From Pseudomonas helvetica (GTDB taxonomy: Bacteria > Pseudomonadota > Gammaproteobacteria > Pseudomonadales > Pseudomonadaceae), in contig NZ_CP150917.1 in the NCBI RefSeq assembly GCF_039908645.1, positions 742,501 to 806,500 on the forward strand: 64,000 nt of DNA. The letters run 5' to 3'. Below, in pieces: positions 62,661 through 64,000 of this stretch. The notes below the pieces were generated by a model. That model saw only the letters and a program-made list of their open reading frames with translations, was not told the origin of the DNA and searched no databases. Position 1 is the stretch's first letter. Each line of letters starts with the position of its first letter. Made by a program: the position numbers and the translations under genes.

Positions 62661-64000
62661 TCAATAGTGATACCACTTCACTTCCAGCATAACCTCGTTT
62701 TCGGGGGACGCGATGTGGCTGAACTCCCGTTGGGCGCTCAGGCGCAGGCCGAGGTTACGCGACAGCTCCCACTGCTGGTTCAGACTCAGGCTACGTCGCA
62801 CTTCACCGTTGGTGAAGTAATCACCTTTGGTTTCCAGGCTCAGATTGCCCAGCGGGTTCTTCCACAGAACACCGCTGTTGAAGCCGGCGGCGGGCGCGAT
62901 GAAACCGGCAAAGTCGCTGTTGTGCTCAATGCGCACGGTGCCAAGGGCGAAGCCCAGTACGTCGTCGCCCAGTTGCCAGGTGCCACCGGCACCGCCGTTG
63001 ACATGGCTGACCAGGGTTTCATCGTCGTGCTTTCCCGGTACTCGCTCCAGGCCGCCGGTCACCTGCCAGGACCACGGTTGCAGCAGCTCGTTGCGCGGGG
63101 TCAATGAGCGGATGGTCGCGAGGTCCAGTTGCTGCAATTGCCAGTGATTGCCTTCGTACTGGCGCAGCTTCATCTGGAGAATTTCAATCTGCGCACCGAG
63201 TGGAAAGCTTTCGGCGTTGTCGTTGAGGTCGTGATAGGCCATGCGCAGGCCATATTCACCAAAGGCTTTGTCGCCACGGGTGCCGATGCCGGCCTGCCAG
63301 GTGCGCGATTCGTGGCCGTTTTCCGGCAAGCCCGGGCGTTCGATGGATAACTCCGGTGGCGGGTTCTGGTTGATCGCCCGCAGCAGCTCGAAGCTGCGTT
63401 GCGCGCGCTGTGGATCGCGTTCCTGGCCGTTGGCGCGGTAGCGCTCAAGACGGTAGGCCGCGTCGATAATCAATGCCTGACGATCACGTGGCAGCGCCTT
63501 GAAGGTCGGCTCCTGCAAGCGTTTCTGGTCGGCGCTGACCTTCAACACCCATTGCTGCTCATCGCCTGAGAGCGGTTTGGCGCGGCTCAACAGCTCACGT
63601 TCGCGGGATGGACGGTAATCGATTTTTTCCACCAGCCCGGCGTCTTTCACGGCTTTGACGGTGTCGGTGGGGATCGCCGTCAGCGGGAATTGTTCGGTGA
63701 GCCTGAGGCTCGGTCTTGCGACTTGCAGCAACTCCAGCAAGCGGTAGGAGCAGTTTTCATCGAAGAAGAAATAATCGAACTGAATCTGCTTGAGCTCCCA
63801 GACATGCTCGACCATGCGCTCGGTTTCTGCCTGCGTCAGGTTCAACCGGTACTCCCACAGATCGCGGTTTTCCAGGCTGCGGTATTCCGAGAGTTTTTCC
63901 TGATAAGGCACCAGCGCGAACAGCCCCGGATAGCCGCCCATCAGGCCTTTCCAGGCATACAGAATGCTGTTGTCCGAACCTTCGATATAGGCACCGAAAT
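62661..64000 (-). CDS. DUF4105 domain protein, N-terminus cut by window edge
   Basis: The minus-strand frame runs to the right edge, so the start lies beyond 64000; the ATG at 63941 is internal, since the codons before it (ending SNDSGEIYAGF when read backwards) continue the family match. DUF4105 features are seen: FGAYIEGSDNSILYAW at the visible start, then FDYFFFDENCSYRLLELL. The C-terminal part is an outer-membrane-like set of strands (ending EVMLEVKWYHY). DUF4105 proteins are envelope proteins, and the exact reaction is not known. Confidence 0.83.
   Translation of the reverse strand, partial: FGAYIEGSDNSILYAWKGLMGGYPGLFALVPYQEKLSEYRSLENRDLWEYRLNLTQAETERMVEHVWELKQIQFDYFFFDENCSYRLLELLQVARPSLRLTEQFPLTAIPTDTVKAVKDAGLVEKIDYRPSRERELLSRAKPLSGDEQQWVLKVSADQKRLQEPTFKALPRDRQALIIDAAYRLERYRANGQERDPQRAQRSFELLRAINQNPPPELSIERPGLPENGHESRTWQAGIGTRGDKAFGEYGLRMAYHDLNDNAESFPLGAQIEILQMKLRQYEGNHWQLQQLDLATIRSLTPRNELLQPWSWQVTGGLERVPGKHDDETLVSHVNGGAGGTWQLGDDVLGFALGTVRIEHNSDFAGFIAPAAGFNSGVLWKNPLGNLSLETKGDYFTNGEVRRSLSLNQQWELSRNLGLRLSAQREFSHIASPENEVMLEVKWYHY

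Overview
The window is chromosomal DNA of a Pseudomonas, most likely of the P. fluorescens complex. The evidence is high-GC coding sequence, the typical Pseudomonas short palindromic intergenic repeats, and two gene neighbourhoods I recognise from other pseudomonads. One is a Flp/Tad pilus locus with its own PprA/PprB regulators, like P. aeruginosa PA4293-PA4306. The other is a set resembling P. aeruginosa PA4601-PA4614 and P. putida PP_4644-PP_4651 (morA, glyA, cobW-like, cstA, mapZ, radA, ankB/katB, mscL, fpr, ppoR, rlmG, cioAB). These synteny statements come from memory and were not searched.

Layout. Bases 1-800 hold two DUF4136 lipoprotein-type genes, the first cut by the window edge. Bases 892-15248 are the Tad locus: tadG, pprA, a tadE-like pseudopilin, fppA, pprB, then a repeat-rich gap with a DUF6124 gene, then tadC-B-A-Z-rcpC on the minus strand, then flp1, a receiver-only response regulator and flp2 on the plus strand. 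No secretin (rcpA) and no tadD are present. Bases 15428-20987 continue the surface theme: a classical autotransporter, a convergent TpsB-type transporter without a TpsA partner, and a Gly/Thr-rich lipoprotein with 39-bp tandem repeats.

Bases 21377-36387 are mixed metabolism, transport and sensing: a DMT-type permease, a MaoC/FabG/thiolase set, a BASS transporter divergent from an AraC regulator, a dCache chemoreceptor, a RIO kinase, trmA, a purine permease, a secreted DUF4879-like protein, a DJ-1/PfpI homologue lacking its catalytic residues, a HigBA toxin-antitoxin pair and an EntS-like MFS exporter.

Bases 36388-50979 hold cioAB with an Anr box, rlmG, a LuxR solo with a lux-box-like inverted repeat, fpr, mscL, katB-ankB, radA, mapZ, cstA with its small partner and a CobW GTPase. 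Bases 51065-64000 hold two GntR regulators, a DctA-like symporter with two GGTnnnACC operator-like sites, glyA, morA, ettA, a GreA/GreB-type factor, a chorismate mutase and a DUF4105 gene that runs off the right end.

Functionally the window combines surface adhesion (Tad pilus, autotransporter, TpsB, lipoprotein), c-di-GMP control (morA, mapZ), respiration and oxidative defence (cioAB, katB/ankB, fpr) and catabolite-linked transport. No phage, transposase, CRISPR array, rRNA or tRNA gene was seen. The points most worth following up are the structured RNA upstream of the DUF6124 gene, the Tad locus lacking its secretin with a receiver protein between duplicated pilins, the shared palindromes before pprB and flp, and the LuxR solo with its own lux-box-like site.
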